Assembly (NCBI GenBank): GCA_003640385.1
Contig: RCAB01000230.1
Location: 1-64,000, forward strand
From: Setaria digitata
Taxonomy: Eukaryota; Nematoda; Chromadorea; Rhabditida; Setariidae
Direction of reading: 5' to 3'
Length of the DNA: 64,000 nt
A program made the position numbers and the translations under genes. Under the pieces are notes generated by a model that was not told the DNA's origin, ran no database searches, and worked only from the letters and a program-made list of their open reading frames with translations. Numbering within the stretch: the first letter of the stretch is position 1; each line of letters starts with the position of its first letter. Positions 15,001 through 28,000 of this stretch are shown here, piece by piece.

Positions 15001-17328
15001 CCGCAGCCATGCCGTGTTGTCGGGAAATGTCAACATAACCTGAAAAGCATTCGCAAACCGGTCCAAGTTCCGTTTCATGGCATTCCGCTTCCTTAGCACA
15101 TTGAATATTAGCGCATATATTTGCTGCAAAAGAAACGTTTGTTAGATTAGTAAAATATGAATATTAATTAGCCAGTTTGTGAATCATCAATTATGTGACG
15201 AGTAGATTTAATTTCGTTCCCTAACTGTTGTGAAAATTTTAAATTTAAAGTCGAGAGCGGAAACAAGTTTTAAATATCAGTTCATTCATTAAATTTCCAA
15301 TGTCCTATTTTTAAAGAAAGAAAATAATTGGATTTTATTGCTTTTGTCTAAATTTATTTAATTAAATTTCACACATTGAAATATTTTGCCACACCTGAAT
15401 GATATTACATACCTTTCTTACAAATTCGCCCAGGTGACCGTTGTGGATTTGGGCTTTCATCGGTCCAACCTGGCTTGCACTGACAATCATAGCCATCTAG
15501 TGTATCTTCACATTTCGCATTCTCATCACATTCATGAGTGCCAAGAGTACATTCGTCGATTACTAATTTTGCAAAGTAATTAATTATTCAACTTATTGAT
15601 TTAATTAGTTTAGTGCCATTTAATGATGCATAGACGAGTTTGTTAATTCATTTTTATGCGAATTAGGCTAAAATTTTTAAAATAAATTATTAAATTGAAA
15701 TTTTTTTTGGTGAAAGTTTATAATGCATAAGAAAAAATTAACAAAGCAAACATAATTTTTTTTTTTTGTTATTAGCAGACTTCATGATTCGATTAAATTC
15801 AAAATTTGAATTCAATTTCTTTGCAATAGTAAGGTGATTTGTAGATTTTTTTTTTTACTCAAACAAATATTTCAAATAGCAAACAAGAAAAAAAAAATTT
15901 AATTACACATATCTTTTAGCCTGTACTTTGAACATACTTGAAGTAACGTTTACTGACTACTTCACATGTGATACGCGATGTTCACAGGTTCTTCATACGT
16001 GACACACTGATTTATCAGTTATGTTTGCGTGTATCACACGTACACGTGTAAATACAGCATACTCCACACATTCAACACGTATATGCTTGCACACCGTACG
16101 TCACTATAACTTAACGTCAATCTTCGATAACCTGTTGTTTATTTTTTTCTCTCTCTCTCTCTCTCTCTCTAAATATATCCTAGGAAGGAAGCAAAAAAAT
16201 GGACGTGTTTGCCTACGCAACCAAAGATAAAAAAGAATATTTGTCAAATATTTTAATTTAATTTTTTGCTTAATAAAAAATTAACATTCCATTCTTTCAC
16301 CAGTTTAACTAACGATGACCCAAAAAGAAGTTTAAATGGAGAAGACAATTTTGTTAAAATTTATTGTAAGTAAGCAGGGGGAAAAAAAAAGAAGAAAAAA
16401 AAAGAAAAGAGAAAAAGAAAGGAGAAAATGCGACAGAAAAAGATGATGGAAAATTGCAAGTGTTAGAAAAATTTGCAGAATAGATATTCAACTTTTAAAA
16501 TGGTTCTAGTTTTTTAAGACAAAAGGAAGAAGGAAAAGAGAGAGAAAAACTTTGAAGGTAAATGCGCAATTTTTTCATGAAAGAAAAGGGAAAATGAGTA
16601 GGTACAGTGCTTTGGAGCCAAATGTTTTCGAGCCAAATGTTTTGGAGTTGGAAGAAAGAAGCCAACTATTTATTCTTTTTCCTTTTCAAATTACTTTCCT
16701 AAAATATCGAAAAAGAGACGAAATTATTTGTATCTTTTTTTAATTAAAGAAATAATTTCTTTCTTCATCAATTTCATTATTATAGCCACAAGATTTTTTC
16801 CCTTATCTTTTTAAAATTTTTAATGTTTAGTAAGTAGCAAAAATTGATCGTAAAGTTTCAGAAAAAATTCTTAGAAGACAGAAGGAAAGTACGAGATAAA
16901 AGGAAATGAAAAGAGTTTGGAGACAGGAAAGAAGAGAAAAGCAAAACAGAACATAAAGTAAGGGAGGGTGGGGAGAGAAAGAGACGGGAGAGGAAAGAGA
17001 AAGGAGCAATTTTGTACTGGAAACCTAAAAGGTTCCATCAGTAAACTAACTGTCTTAATTGATGAATTTTAATTAATTAATTGATAGATTTTTTTTGTTC
17101 TACTTATTTTTTCACCTTTCCTCTCTTTTTTGCTTTCTAATACCTACATAAACACCATCAATTATAATCAAGATGAGGAAATGGATATATATATATATAA
17201 AGAAAGAAGGCATGAACAGTAGTAATTTTACCTACTTTACAGTAATTAACGATTAAAATTCAACCATCATCATAGGAATAATAATAATAACAATAATAAT
17301 AGTAATAATAATAATAATAGTAATAATA

Positions 17329-17359
<31 letters not shown>

Positions 17360-18947
17360 GAATAATAATAATAATAAATTGATAATGTTAGTGGTAATTA
17401 GATAAGTAAATAAATAAATAATAGGTAAATAAACGAATGAGAAAAGGAATAAGTATTAACAGTGGAGTAAAAATAAAAAGTTAAACTGCCAGTAATGATA
17501 ATAATAAAAGTTTCAAATAGTAAAATAATTAAAAAAAAAAGAAGAAGGTATATGCTTAACTCACCATGCTTGCATGCGTATATTTATATCCTTTCATTTT
17601 TTTTTTTAAATTCTTATTTTTGAGAGCTTAAACTTTGCTAGTTCAATTCTTTTTTTGATAGCATTCTTTTAGATTTGTTAATATAAAGTGAAAATATGAA
17701 AAATATATTAAAAATATAAAATAAGTTCAAGCACAATAAAAATACAAAAAAAAAAAACTATAATTCCTCATCATTTTATTAGTTAATTGCAAGTTATACG
17801 ACACTGTAAAATTTCAAATCTCACACTGCTCTTCAGATGAAATATTCTATTTTTAATTTATCTCTTCGGTTCTAACTTTTTTAACATTTAATTTTAAATT
17901 TTAGCAAAGTTAAATTTTAGTAATTTGACTTAAAATTTGTTCATTTAAAATTCTATTAATTTTACCAACTTTTTTTGCATTTCCTCCCAGGAAAATGTGG
18001 ATCAGTTGAAATATCTGCAAAACCGCTCGGACATCGACATTGGAAATATCCTGGTTGTTCGCTGTAACATTCTGCTACTGGATCACAATCATGCAGTGAA
18101 TAATCCTGACATGGATCGGATACTAAAAACGGAAGCATCATTTTGACTTGAATTAAAAGTAACTTTGGTTGGAATAACTTAAATTTCGGAAATTCATCTG
18201 AATTCAAGTGAAGATATTTGAAAGCTTCCTTGTACTTAAATAGTTTATTCCAATATTTAAATTCTGTTGGTGATTTGCTGCAATAATAGGGCAGATTTTT
18301 TAAATCTTTTACAGCTCAAGATTTTCATTGCTTTGTCGAATTGTTCAACACCATTTTAGCATTTTTTTCCAACGAAATTTTAAACAGGGAACGAGTCAAA
18401 TTTAAACAACATTATTCGTTTATGAATCACTTTTACAAAGAGAAAATTTATTCGTTCATCGTTCAGTACAAGTGAGAGCAAAACTTCCTGTCAGAGTTAA
18501 TTGAAATTTCTTTTACAAAACAAAAAAAAATTTCTCTCAAATTTGCTACTCAGCTTATCGTTATTTATCACTGCTTTGATAAGAACTTATGGTTCGAACC
18601 ACACAAACAAATTTGGATTAAATAATAACCAATAATTATTTTCACCAAATCACTAAAAGTAATGCGATAACAATCTATGCATTTTCAATTTGCTATAAAA
18701 TTAAAAAAAAATATTTCCACTAATATTTTTTACTTCCACAATTTCGTTACAAACATCTGAATCTGAGTAAACTGTTCCTCGGTGAAGAAAAGTGAACATT
18801 TTTAGTTTTATTATTCCTGCACATTCCACTAATATATAGTTAATGCTGCTTAATAATAATAATAATAATAGCAGTCATAATGATAATAATAAAATAATAA
18901 TAATAATAATAACAATAATAACAATAATGATAATAATAATAATGATA

Positions 18948-19003
<56 letters not shown>

Positions 19004-22000
19004 GTAATGGTAATTAAAGGTGATAATGATTATAGTAATGATGAATCAAATAATTTGACAATATTTTCAAAAAATTTCTCAATCTGAAAGAGGCGAAAGG
19101 AAGAAAGGGAAAAATTTATTTCATATATTAATAAATAAATATGCAACAGTAAATTAAGCAAAACGTTCATTTTCTTTTTTTTTATTTTAGAATAAAATTA
19201 TGAATTGAAAGTAATTTTGCTTCATTAAATATATATAAACAATTTTACTGCAATGATGAAATTTCAATTTATCATTTAAAAAAGAAAAAAGGAACAGAGA
19301 AAATTGCTATGAATGATTTCTTGAATTTAGACTCAGATTATTATCATGCTTTTTTCTGTTTATTTTTATAATGATGAGAAAAAAGATTACATCAAGTTGT
19401 ACAAGAAAATGAAACAAAATACATGTGAAGAAGAAAATCTCATATATCATACGAGAATTAAAAATAAAAAAAAAAAAGATTAAAATTTTCCATCATGCTT
19501 CATTAAACTAGATTTCAATCTAGCTTGTCTGCAAGAAAAAAAAAAAACAATTAGTGGAACCAATTATGCGACTCATTCTCAAACTTCATCTTCCCAACGG
19601 GAATTATTCTTGTTTGCTCTTTCTCTCTCTTTATTTGTTTAAATTAGTGTGAAAATTTATTTAAATTACCCTAATAATTCATGCGATGTGGAAAGAAATA
19701 TGAAGGTAGGATTGATTGACTCAGAAGAAAAAAATCTGGAAGATGTAAAAAGCGGTAAGTTCAAGATTAAAAGTTATAAAAATTAGTAAAGTCTGTTTTA
19801 GGAAGAATTTAAAATCAAAAGTAAAGCATAGAGATTTTTGAAATCTTTAAAATATTTTTTAAGTTCTTTTTTCTTTTCAGCCTAACTTTATTAATTTTAT
19901 TAATTTGAAAACAATTTTTATTAAAATGTGGTGCTGATTATTAGTTAGTATGCAAACTGTAACGTTGGTAAGAAATGCTCCTTTGTTCTAGTATTTCTCT
20001 CAATTGAACTTAAAATAATGGATTTTCATTCTAAAATTGAAATGAAAATAAAAATAAGGGCTATAAAACCAATTTTACCACACAACACAAAACTTTTCTT
20101 GTTTCGTGGAAATCGTAAAATCTTCAGAACACAACGAAATAGTTATCTTTCAAAAATTTCCCTTTTTTTTTTCATTTAAATTTGAAATACTTCATTGTCC
20201 TTTCTTGCCTTCCTCCATTAATTCTATTCAAAAATTAATTAAAAAAGAAGTCATCCGTATTCTAATCAATAAGAGTTTTTTTTTTTTTTTAATAAAATTA
20301 ATTAAATCACTCAAATTACATGTGCAAATTCTGATCATATATATATTTTACAGCAAATTCCATTTTTTAATTATCTGAGTAATCCATTAAAAGAATGGAA
20401 ATTTACATTTATAATAAAAGTATTCTCAATTTCATGAAATGATAAATACACTGAAATAATGGACTTTTCTTATCTTCTTTCATCATTCATCATTTGTTCA
20501 TTCGTGAAAATTGAAAAAATCAGGACAACCATATCAACACAAATACATATGGCAAAATAAGGTCCTTTCCCCTTATTTATTTAAAATTTTATAATAAAAT
20601 TCATAAAACTACACAAAATGTGCGTGCAAAATTTGTTTCATTTTTCAGCTTTAATTATGCATAAATTTTTGACCAATTAAGCAATTATTCACCTCTTAAT
20701 CAAGAAACACAAATATGAAAATGTAAAATGACGAGGAAAAGCTATCTATCTGCAAGATTTAATTAATCCTCCTCACTTAATTAACAATCTAACTGGTAAG
20801 CATTAAACAAAAATAAATTGCGGGAGATTATTTTCATTCAACTTATTGAATTAAAAGATATTCGATGACAATGACGATGTCCGTTTGCCAGATGCTTGAA
20901 CCATTTTTTAATATTTAACCCGAGTATTAGTCTAATTCCAGGTTATCATCCTAAAACTTTTCCAAACTGATCAAACTAGACGACATTTCATTTGCATCGC
21001 CAATTAATCTGCTCATTCTCTAATTTATAATCCAATTTAAGAAACATTGAACAACTGGGGAACATAAATATTGTTAATTAATATAGAAAGTTACCAAAAT
21101 CTAACAGAGGATTATTAGAATTATGGACTCAAATTTATGCATAATAAAGTATGGAACTATACATTGTACATTCGTGAAATTTGAATCAACTAACTATTGC
21201 AATTTATGGTTAATAAATAGAGATAAATGGTAAATGATCTGAAAATATATATTGAAAAACTTTTCTTAATCTTAGCCTAATTTTGTAATTCATTATTAAA
21301 CAGAAGATTGCAGCATGTATTTACAGCATGAGTCTTTCTCTCCATTTTTTTTTATTATTATAATAAATTCAAATATTTAAATATTTATATGCAAATCCAA
21401 AAATTGTGTGTGCATATGAATATGCATACATATTTACTGGAAATCAATAAGATTAAAGGAACTCACCTGAAGCACTAATTAAGTCAGGCGATATAGTAGT
21501 AGCAATTAATGTTGCAACAAGCAACAGCTGCATTTAGCAATGACAGTTACTATGACAATACAGTGAGATGCTTGGAATTTCAAAATAATTATGAAGATTT
21601 TCAAACAAATTTTCTAAAAATAATTGAAAATCATTTCCTTTTCTACTTGCAAATATGAAAAGAAAAAAAAAAGTTGTAGTATAGAAATAACTGAAATATT
21701 TAATTAGCAATGGAATGATAATACCAGTGAAGAATGACAGCAAATAATGATATATGTACATATTATCAGTTGCTGTTTGTTTTATACTCCTTAATTCAAT
21801 TCGATCCAGTCCAATATTCAGTCCGAAAAAGTCGAAAAGTTGAATGTCAGTTTAAAGGACTAACCACCCTGCCACTACGAGATAGCATAAAACCGGCTGC
21901 CCGAATTTTTCGTCTCCTCAAAACCTTTCTCTAATCGGCAAAACGTAACGACAGAGTGTCCAACAGATGAAAAAGACCACCCAAAATTACCACCACCACA

Positions 22001-25000
22001 CTTTTCCGTTTCTTCCTTCAGCCTCCTTCCAAAACCCCTCCTGTCCGGTCTTTTCTCCTACAATAATCAATCTCCACCGATCCGCTAATGTCATCTTTCT
22101 CGTCTTCTCCTCCCGTTTCGACAGTCTATCGTTTTCACCTCATTTCGACTAATTACTATCTCAAATACCCCTTGCTCATTCATCCTTCAACTCTCGACCC
22201 TTCCCTTTCTCGTATTGCTATCAGTGGTTCGTTTGCGGTATATAAACTGGTCACTTCTCTATTGACCTTTTCTTTTATATGGTCAACGTACTGATTGATA
22301 TATTTATCATCCAATTCTTGCTTACTCTCGCTCGAAGTTTCTGATAAAATTCACATTTCAGCAAATTAACTATCATACGATACTGCTTGGAGAACAATTT
22401 ATAATTATCAAAAAAAAAAAACTGACAGTCTATAAAATTACTTTAATTCATTTCACTTCTTTCAATCCTCTTACTCTTGTTTTTTTCAATTTCTTCTATT
22501 CCCTTCCCGCTTTCCTCTGTTTCTACTTTTTTTTTTTTAGTAACCATTCTTTATTCCATTTCGTCCTTTAATATTGGTGAATATTTATCTCATTCTTTTT
22601 TTTTTTTTAATTTACAAAAATTAAAAATAAACAAAAACAAATTGAAACAAGCAAATACCGTATCTGAAAAATGACACTTCGGATGCTATAATTAATATTG
22701 CTCTACACTACAGTATCTTTTTTCATATTTCCTTCCCTTTTCCTCTTTTTTTTTTGAAATTTATGACAGTTGGAAATAAACCAATTGAAACAAGTCGATA
22801 CGGTATCATCTAAAAGAAATTTGCATACTTTAATTAGCATAGTTATATACTACAGTAATCTGTTAAGCTGAAAACTTTATTATTAAGAAAACCATAGGAT
22901 ACCTGCTTTGGAACAGTTTGTTCCGGGATTTTCAGGATTCAAATCAATGTAACCATCGATGCAACGACACACAAAACCATCCTTCGTGCCAACGCATTTC
23001 GAAGTTTTCGATTCACATCCGGTAAAATTTGGTGAATCACATGAGTTGATTACTGCAAAAATGATTTTAAAAAAAAAGGTAATTAGTGACAGTAAAATTA
23101 AAATAATCACCCGCTTTTTACAATTAATGAATCACAACCTGATCTTTTTCTTTTATTACTTCATTCATTACCAATTTCAAAAATATATATATTCATAAGA
23201 TCATTAATGCGTCTATAATTCATTACAAGGCTAATTTAGATTTATATTGAATATTGCAACGCATTCAGTGCCTCTGTTTCTAGAAATGAAAGTAATTAGT
23301 AATTAAATTAAAAGAAAAATGAAAAGCTTACATTTTGAGCAAATTCTTCCAGGCTTATTTATCGGATCCGGTGAAGTGTCTCTAAAGCCATGTGGACATT
23401 TACAGGTGTAATTATGCATTGTATCAGTGCAAGTTGCTTTCGGATCACAATCAGCTAGTCCCTTTTCACATTCGTTAATTACTAAAAATTAATAAATTAA
23501 TTTCGCACAGATGGACGAGAGAAAGAAAGGAACTACAATTTAGAAATTTGTTAATGTCACTAAACAAAAAACCTTTCCGATACGTTATAAATTTTATCAC
23601 TGACAGTAATTTGCATATAAATATTAGTGAGCGAAAATTGTTATTATCAATGATTGTGAAGGTCACCAACTACATTGCGCCATTTCGGCCATGCCTTAGT
23701 CAACAAATATTGCGTGTTTATCATTTATTATCAGTGATAGCACTGTTTTTTTTTCTACAAAAATTTCATTATTAGTTATCAGTTATACAATACGAAAGAA
23801 AAAAAAACAGCAATAGTATTTTTGCTTTATTATTGTTATTATGCTTTGTTATGATAAGTGATATGCAATCAAGCATTACGTTGAATTTAGAATATTTATA
23901 TCGTACAAGCGAAAATTACAATACATTTGTGTGAGTTTTAGATAAACTAATATCAAAATTACTAATTTATTTTNTTAGATTATTTATATCGTAAAGTGAA
24001 AATTATAATACATTTGTGTGAGTTTTAGATAAACTAATATCAAAATTACTAATTTATTTTTTTTCTGTAAATATATTTTAAATTTTTGTAAATAATTAAA
24101 TGAAAATATTGCACTTGTTGGAAAAAACATTTTTTCCTTTTTTTTTTTTACCTGATCTAAAATAAAATACATTACGGTAAATCTAAATAGTATCGTTATA
24201 TATACTGAATACTTTTTGACACATTACTATTTCATTGTGTATTCACTCGTTGGTGTGAGGTAATTCAATTCAATTTTCTCAACATTATAAGATAATAAGT
24301 CTTAAATTAGAACGAAATAATTAAAATTAATTAATAAAATGAAACGCATACACTTATGACATTTTCGTCCCGGATTTCGTGCGCCACCTTCAGAAATATC
24401 AACGTAACCATTATGGCAGCGACACGTGTAACCAATTGGTTTATCAATACATTCCGCATTCTCATCACACTGATTCGTTTTCCGTGATGCACATTCGTCA
24501 ACCACTTAATTAAAATAAAATTTAAAATTTAAAAATTTCATTTTTCATATCTATATTCAGTACGGCAGATGCATGCATGATGATGCATTTTTTGACACAT
24601 AATAATTGCAATATTTCCGCTCTGTTTAAAAATTTCATTTTTATTCCTTCAGTAATGAAATAATACTAATTAAAGGATAATGTTGAGGAATTTATAAAAA
24701 ATAAATAAATAAAATAAATCATGGTTTTCATTTTTCAAAATTTTATGAATGATCGTTTTATTTCGCACTTTTTTGTACTCAAAATTTTAGATTTCAATTA
24801 TTTGAAATATATTCGATCTCTATTTCCAGTTCCAATTCAAAGAACGATAAAGGAAACTGATTTTTCATTGTGCGAGTATGATGTTTAGTAATTACTGAAG
24901 GTATTTTGCCTAATGAATGGACTACGGCAATTTTGAACATACAACGATTGATTAACCTCGAATAAATCCCTGAATGACCTCGAAGATGGATTAATGAAAG

Positions 25001-28000
25001 GGAATGAGAGGAAAATTCGTGATATCAGCCACATTTCTATAGCTGTCCCCTCAACTTTACTTTCTGTACAGCAGGATATCGAGATTCACATTGGTCAATC
25101 TCGAGATTAGAAAATTTTTATGAAAACCATTGTTAGAAAAGTTTAAAAATGAAAAGGACAAAAAATACAAAACTAATTCAGACTATTAAAGACAAAGGAA
25201 TTATTGAAATTTAACAGAAAGAATTTCCAAAATGTTGAAAAAAATGAAATATTGAAAATGAAAAACAAACATTTAGCACATTTAATTCCAGGTCGTGTTT
25301 TAGGCGAAATTGATGTATCAATGAAGCCTTCATTACAAAAGCATTCGTATGATAGTACACTATCCATACACGATGCATTTGGATCACAATCATTTAATTC
25401 TGGGCTGGCACATTCATTTACTAAATTTAAATTAAATTTAGTTAAAAATTTAAATTTTTTTGTTCATTTATCAATTAAAAATTAGAATAAGGAATGTTTT
25501 TATTAAAATTATTTAATGATTGCACGAGAATGACTGTAACATTTATTTGATTTTATTAATTTGGTTTCTTTAAACCTATAAAATTCGAAGTTTTAAAATT
25601 GAAATCCTTGAAGTTTACCAAGACAAATGCTATCCATACGGGTACCATTGTCTCGACATGTACAATGATGATGACCAGTTTTATTTGGTAAGCATACTTC
25701 ACCATAACCTAAATAGTAATTAATTTAGTCTAAAATTAATTTCAATGAATAACTCAGAGTTAGTCAAAAAATTTCAACTTTAAGCTTTAGAATAAAAAAT
25801 GTCGCTGACATAATAAGGAAATAGTGAAATAGATTTATTCATGAAAATTTAATATGCGCTTGTCATGGAAATTCAGCACAAGTTTTCAAATAAAACAATC
25901 CAATTGGACAAAAAATTGATTTGAACTTTAGCATTGTGATTGTTTCGAAATTTGAAATAAAAGCCGAAATTAATGATGAAATAAATTGTTCACTGATAAA
26001 TGTAACTTATAAATGTAATGAACGCGTTTTGTGACGAAAAGAAAAAAAAGAAATTTATTAGTTAAAAATTTCCAACCTTTACAAGGAGCTTTCGATTTTG
26101 GATCGCATTCCATTTCTTTATAAGCGTAATTAATAATTGGCGAATCATGCGATAAGCTTACTTTTGAACCGTAAACTTCTATGAGATCCTTCTGAATCTC
26201 AGTACAATTACCAATGATATTATTAAGATATTGCTGGAGCAAAGGCTCCAATACACATCGCGGTGAGCCTTGGGGACGAATTGTACCTTTTTTGCAAACA
26301 CAATGTGTCGTTCCACCAACCATCTAAAATTAATTTTTTAAAAACTAACAAATAATTCATTGTTATCATTAAACAATTCATTTCTTGACAGTAAAAAATT
26401 AATAAATATAATTTATTTTTCACACATTTTTATAAAATTTATACAGATTTTCATCTAAAATTTGAAAAAGTGAAAAGTATTAGGCAGTAATTTTTCTTAT
26501 CACTTACAATACATATTTCTCCTAGCTGATCGTTGCAAACAGTTGGATCAGGACATTGGGTAATGGCACTATAAGTTGGGTACTGTACGGTACGGTTCTT
26601 GGCTCGACTTTCTCGAACTGCACTTCCGTCTGGACAGAATTTTTCCGTTGATGGGCCTATTTCATCGGTGTTATCATCACAGTCACTCTTGCCATCCTTT
26701 AAACTTTCAGCATCAACACAACGAATTTTACCACAACTACATTCGAATTGGGTAACTGTACATTCTGAAATTTCATTCCATTATTATTATTATTTTTATA
26801 TTGTTACTATTAATACTATTGTTATTTTTATTGCTATTATTATTATTGCCATTATTGTTATTATTATTATTATTACCATTATTATTATTATTATTGTTAT
26901 TATTATTATTGTTATTATTATTATTGTCATTGTTATTATTTTTATTATTATTATTTGCTGTTATTATTGTTATCATTATCGTTGTTACCACTATTATTGT
27001 TATTATTAGCATTCTTCTTTTTTAACTGATGTAAAAATGATCTTGTCAATTTTAAATTTAAATTTTAGATTTCCCCATTCACAATTTTTAATAATTTAAA
27101 ATGACATAGCAATGATATTAATTATTGCATGCAATGGAAATTTACTCCTGTTTCTACAGAAGGCATTATAATTTACTAATGAAATTGGAAGTCATGTTGA
27201 TGCAAAAAATGTACAGAGAAAAAACCAACAATTGAAGTTAAGAATATTCAGTGTATATTAAATTATATTTTTAGCAACAATAAAATGCATTTTTGGTTTA
27301 AATAAAGGAAATTAAATACAAATAAATCACATTTTTCTTCTGCTATCTAAGCTTAAAATAATAGTCATCAAAGCAATTATTTAGAACGGAATATAGCTGA
27401 AAACTAATTTTATAATTAATTCTTTAGGGAGAAATTCCCGCATTCACTTTTCCCAACAGAATTTATTAAATTCTACGTAATAATATTATTATTAGTAATA
27501 TATAGGATCATTCATTAAGGTTTATTTCATTTCAAATTTGGCAAAATTTTTTCCAGTCTTTCATATGGTATCAAGTGTCCTTCAATGCCTCTTTTTCTTG
27601 CCCTCTATAAACCATTCACCTTGCTCAGGTAACCAAATGAAAATGGAAAATTATTGTCCTTGATTGAATAAAGAGAAAGTGATAAAAAAATATATATGAA
27701 TAAAGAACCATTCAATATCAATAGCAATGAAAAAAAAAAAAAAAAGAAAAAAAAACGCTATTCAGGTTCTGATTAATTATAAATGCGAGGAAAAAAGGAC
27801 AAAGGGAAGAAAATTCCGGATTGTTTTTAAAAAAAAAAGGGGAGGATTCCATCCGGATTGACGAATGAAAAAGTATCATAAAAGAGAGAAGAATTCCGGA
27901 TTGATCAGCAAGACAGAGAAAGTGAAAAAATAGAAAGGAAGAGGATGAAAAGAAAGGAAAAAATGGAACTAACCTTCATCTGAACCATCCTTACAATCGG

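Larger units (their letters stand above)
15563..17969 (-). other. Intron 12 of mua-3 (2.4 kb) with simple repeats and an E-box block
   Basis: It holds a (TC)n tract at 16148-16170, long purine-rich stretches at about 16378-16460 and 16855-17010, and an AAT-type microsatellite at 17276-17378. A block at 15930-16110 is less AT-rich, with CACGTG-type E-boxes and an imperfect inverted repeat. No coding exon was found on either strand. Confidence 0.7.
18123..22902 (-). other. Intron 11 of mua-3 (4.8 kb), contains the internal first exon
   Basis: This intron separates EGF 5 from EGF 6 and contains the alternative first exon at 21467-21533. The 21750-22300 section is clearly less AT-rich than the rest and carries a TATA-like element; it is the best candidate for the internal promoter. 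An AAT microsatellite lies at 18851-19003. No LDLa or EGF exon was missed here as far as I can see. Confidence 0.65.

Noticed and set aside
185..18122. Naming the gene mup-4 instead of mua-3
   Set aside because: Five LDLa modules at the N-terminus and more than 45 EGF modules fit MUA-3; MUP-4 is shorter and has no LDLa block.
18585..18610. GGTTCGAACC, resembling a tRNA T-loop
   Set aside because: No acceptor, D or anticodon arms can be placed around it.
17970..23052. Splitting the big gene into two independent genes at intron 11
   Set aside because: Exon 11 ends with a good phase-1 donor that fits exon 12, and no terminal exon, membrane anchor or stop is seen after exon 11. An alternative promoter explains the internal start better, though two genes are not fully excluded.
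26599..27009. 136-codon plus-strand frame
   Set aside because: Antisense to LDLa exon 5 and then running through the microsatellite.
26773..27012. Open frames of poly-Asn, poly-Leu and poly-Ile on both strands
   Set aside because: They are translations of the ATT microsatellite in intron 4 of mua-3.
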